A stretch of DNA of 6,426 nucleotides from Clostridiales bacterium. Lineage in GTDB: Bacteria > Bacillota > Clostridia > Lachnospirales > Lachnospiraceae. A program made the position numbers and the translations under genes. The notes beneath the pieces were generated by a model, which was not told where the DNA came from, made no database searches, and saw only the letters and a list, made by a program, of their open reading frames with translations. Positions within the stretch are counted from its first letter, which is position 1. Every line of letters begins with the position of its first letter. Of the stretch, positions 5,557 to 6,426 are shown in pieces. Location of the stretch: NCBI GenBank assembly GCA_015655565.1, contig JAATEU010000412.1:1-6426 (forward strand), written 5' to 3'.

Positions 5557-6426
5557 CTATTTATTTGCGGACAGGATTTCATTTGCTTGTTCGAAGAACT
5601 CCTTTGCAGCTTCTTCCGGTGTCAATTTACCATAGCATACTGCCTCAAGTTCTTCGCTGACATTGGCACTAACCTCACTTGCCCATTCCGGTACCGGCGG
5701 GCTGATTTCAGAACAATTTTCACTTACCTTGTTAACAAATTCAATTACTTCCTGATCTGTTTCGCTCATCAGAGGCGCAATATAATTGGAAACTTCTGTA
5801 TTTGCCGGGATTCCTCTTTCCCCTAATAGAATTTCATTGGGCTCATTATTATTAACAAACCAGTTGATAAACTTAACGGCCTCTTCCTTATTCTCAGAGT
5901 TAGCGGAAAGTGCAAAATACTGACTTGGTTTAATAAATTGAAGATTCTTTAAATTATCAGCCGGTACCGAGGTGACTCCAATATTCTTTCCGGATGCTGC
6001 TACAATTGATGACATCTGGTTAGAGAATAAAATCGTACACCAGGACTTTCCAAGAACCAGCGTATTCTGCTCTATTGAACTGGGATCAAGTTCCATAAAC
6101 GTTTCAGGGGAGACCATATATCCTTCCTGCAAGCCATCAACATACATCTGGAAGAAATCTACTAATGGCTGCTAATCCGGTATTCCGAGTTTTGTTCCGC
6201 TTTCATCAAACAGATAATATCCCTTATCTCTTAAATAAAGATTAAGGTATGTCTCTTCCTTCCCGTAATCCAGGTCGGTCTGTACTCCGGTTTTCTCATA
6301 GATTGTCTTACAAATATCAAAGAACTGTTCATAATTCATTTGTTCAGGCAAATCAATTCCTGCCTGATTAACAACATCTTCATCATAAAACATACAAGGG
6401 ACATTAACACCCAGAACCAGAGCATA
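5557..6426 (-). pseudogene. CUT1 sugar-binding protein (family 1 extracellular), 5' partial, interrupted by in-frame TAG
   Basis: Reading inward from the window edge, 84 codons are open (beginning YALVLGVNVPCMFYDED), then TAG at 6172-6174, then 204 more codons in the same frame to a second TAG at 5557-5559. Both parts read as one extracellular solute-binding protein. The VPCMFYDEDVVNQAG segment is typical of family 1 proteins, and the later part has the usual helical ending (SEELEAVCYGKLTPEEAAKEF). The lipoprotein signal and roughly the first third should lie beyond the window. Intact, it would sit outside the membrane, capture an oligosaccharide and deliver it to the two permeases encoded next. 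No frameshift is involved, only the stop. A restart at ATG 6147 lacks a ribosome binding site and would give only the C-terminal part. It is either a recent nonsense mutation, a sequence error, or a suppressed codon. Confidence 0.8.
6172..6174 (-). other. In-frame TAG codon inside the binding-protein gene
   Basis: The minus-strand codons read GGA ATA CCG GAT TAG CAG CCA TTA GTA GAT, giving GIPD, stop, QPLVD. A single base change from a sense codon (for example CAG, AAG, GAG or TAT) explains it. The coding quality of both flanks is equal and the frame does not shift. Confidence 0.9.

Noticed and set aside
5557..6147. The 196-codon frame after the internal TAG as an independent gene
   Set aside because: There is no Shine-Dalgarno sequence before ATG 6147, and the sequence continues the upstream binding-protein frame without a shift. 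It is the C-terminal part of one gene.
5478..6175. Several short + strand frames opposite the binding-protein gene and the intergenic hairpin
   Set aside because: They are antisense to a recognisable binding-protein sequence and have no translation signals or family features.

Overview
The window looks like a piece of a low-GC Firmicutes chromosome, most likely a gut-type member of Clostridia such as Lachnospiraceae. This is inferred from AT-rich intergenic DNA, strong AGGAGG-type ribosome binding sites, a tRNA gene without an encoded CCA, and an ABC sugar-transport locus paired with a cytoplasmic glycoside hydrolase. No species can be named from the sequence alone.

Layout. The left part reads on the + strand. 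It holds the last 42 codons of an AraC-type regulator (to 131), an AT-rich spacer with a 14-bp direct repeat, a two-half nitroreductase-like flavoprotein gene (224-991), and a tRNA-Gly(GCC) gene (1109-1180) with its own consensus promoter, a leader with strong dyad symmetry, and an intrinsic terminator. A gene-free stretch (1214-1372) follows, with a tandem TATGTGCAC repeat and two small hairpins. It may be a scar or boundary left by an element at the tRNA 3' end, but that is inference.

The right part (1373-6426) is one minus-strand operon. In transcription order it encodes an extracellular sugar-binding protein (its 5' end lies outside the window), a MalF-type permease, a MalG-type permease, a PatB/MalY-type PLP-dependent C-S lyase, and a GH105 unsaturated glycuronyl hydrolase. 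The genes are tightly packed: the two permease genes abut exactly (TAA then ATG), 17 bases separate permease 2 from the lyase, and 55 bases separate the lyase from the hydrolase. The likely job is to import unsaturated oligosaccharides, released outside by polysaccharide lyases, and hydrolyse the terminal unsaturated uronic acid in the cytoplasm. No ATP-binding subunit is present. CUT1 importers of this type often borrow a shared MsmX/MalK-like ATPase encoded elsewhere.

Two points stand out. The binding-protein gene has an in-frame TAG (6172-6174) with homologous-looking coding sequence on both sides in the same frame, so it is either broken or recoded. A stem-loop followed by a U-run lies between this gene and the permease genes and looks like a leaky terminator that would favour binding-protein mRNA. 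The C-S lyase inside a glycan operon is the least expected gene by content. I found no CRISPR array, insertion sequence or clearly new system.
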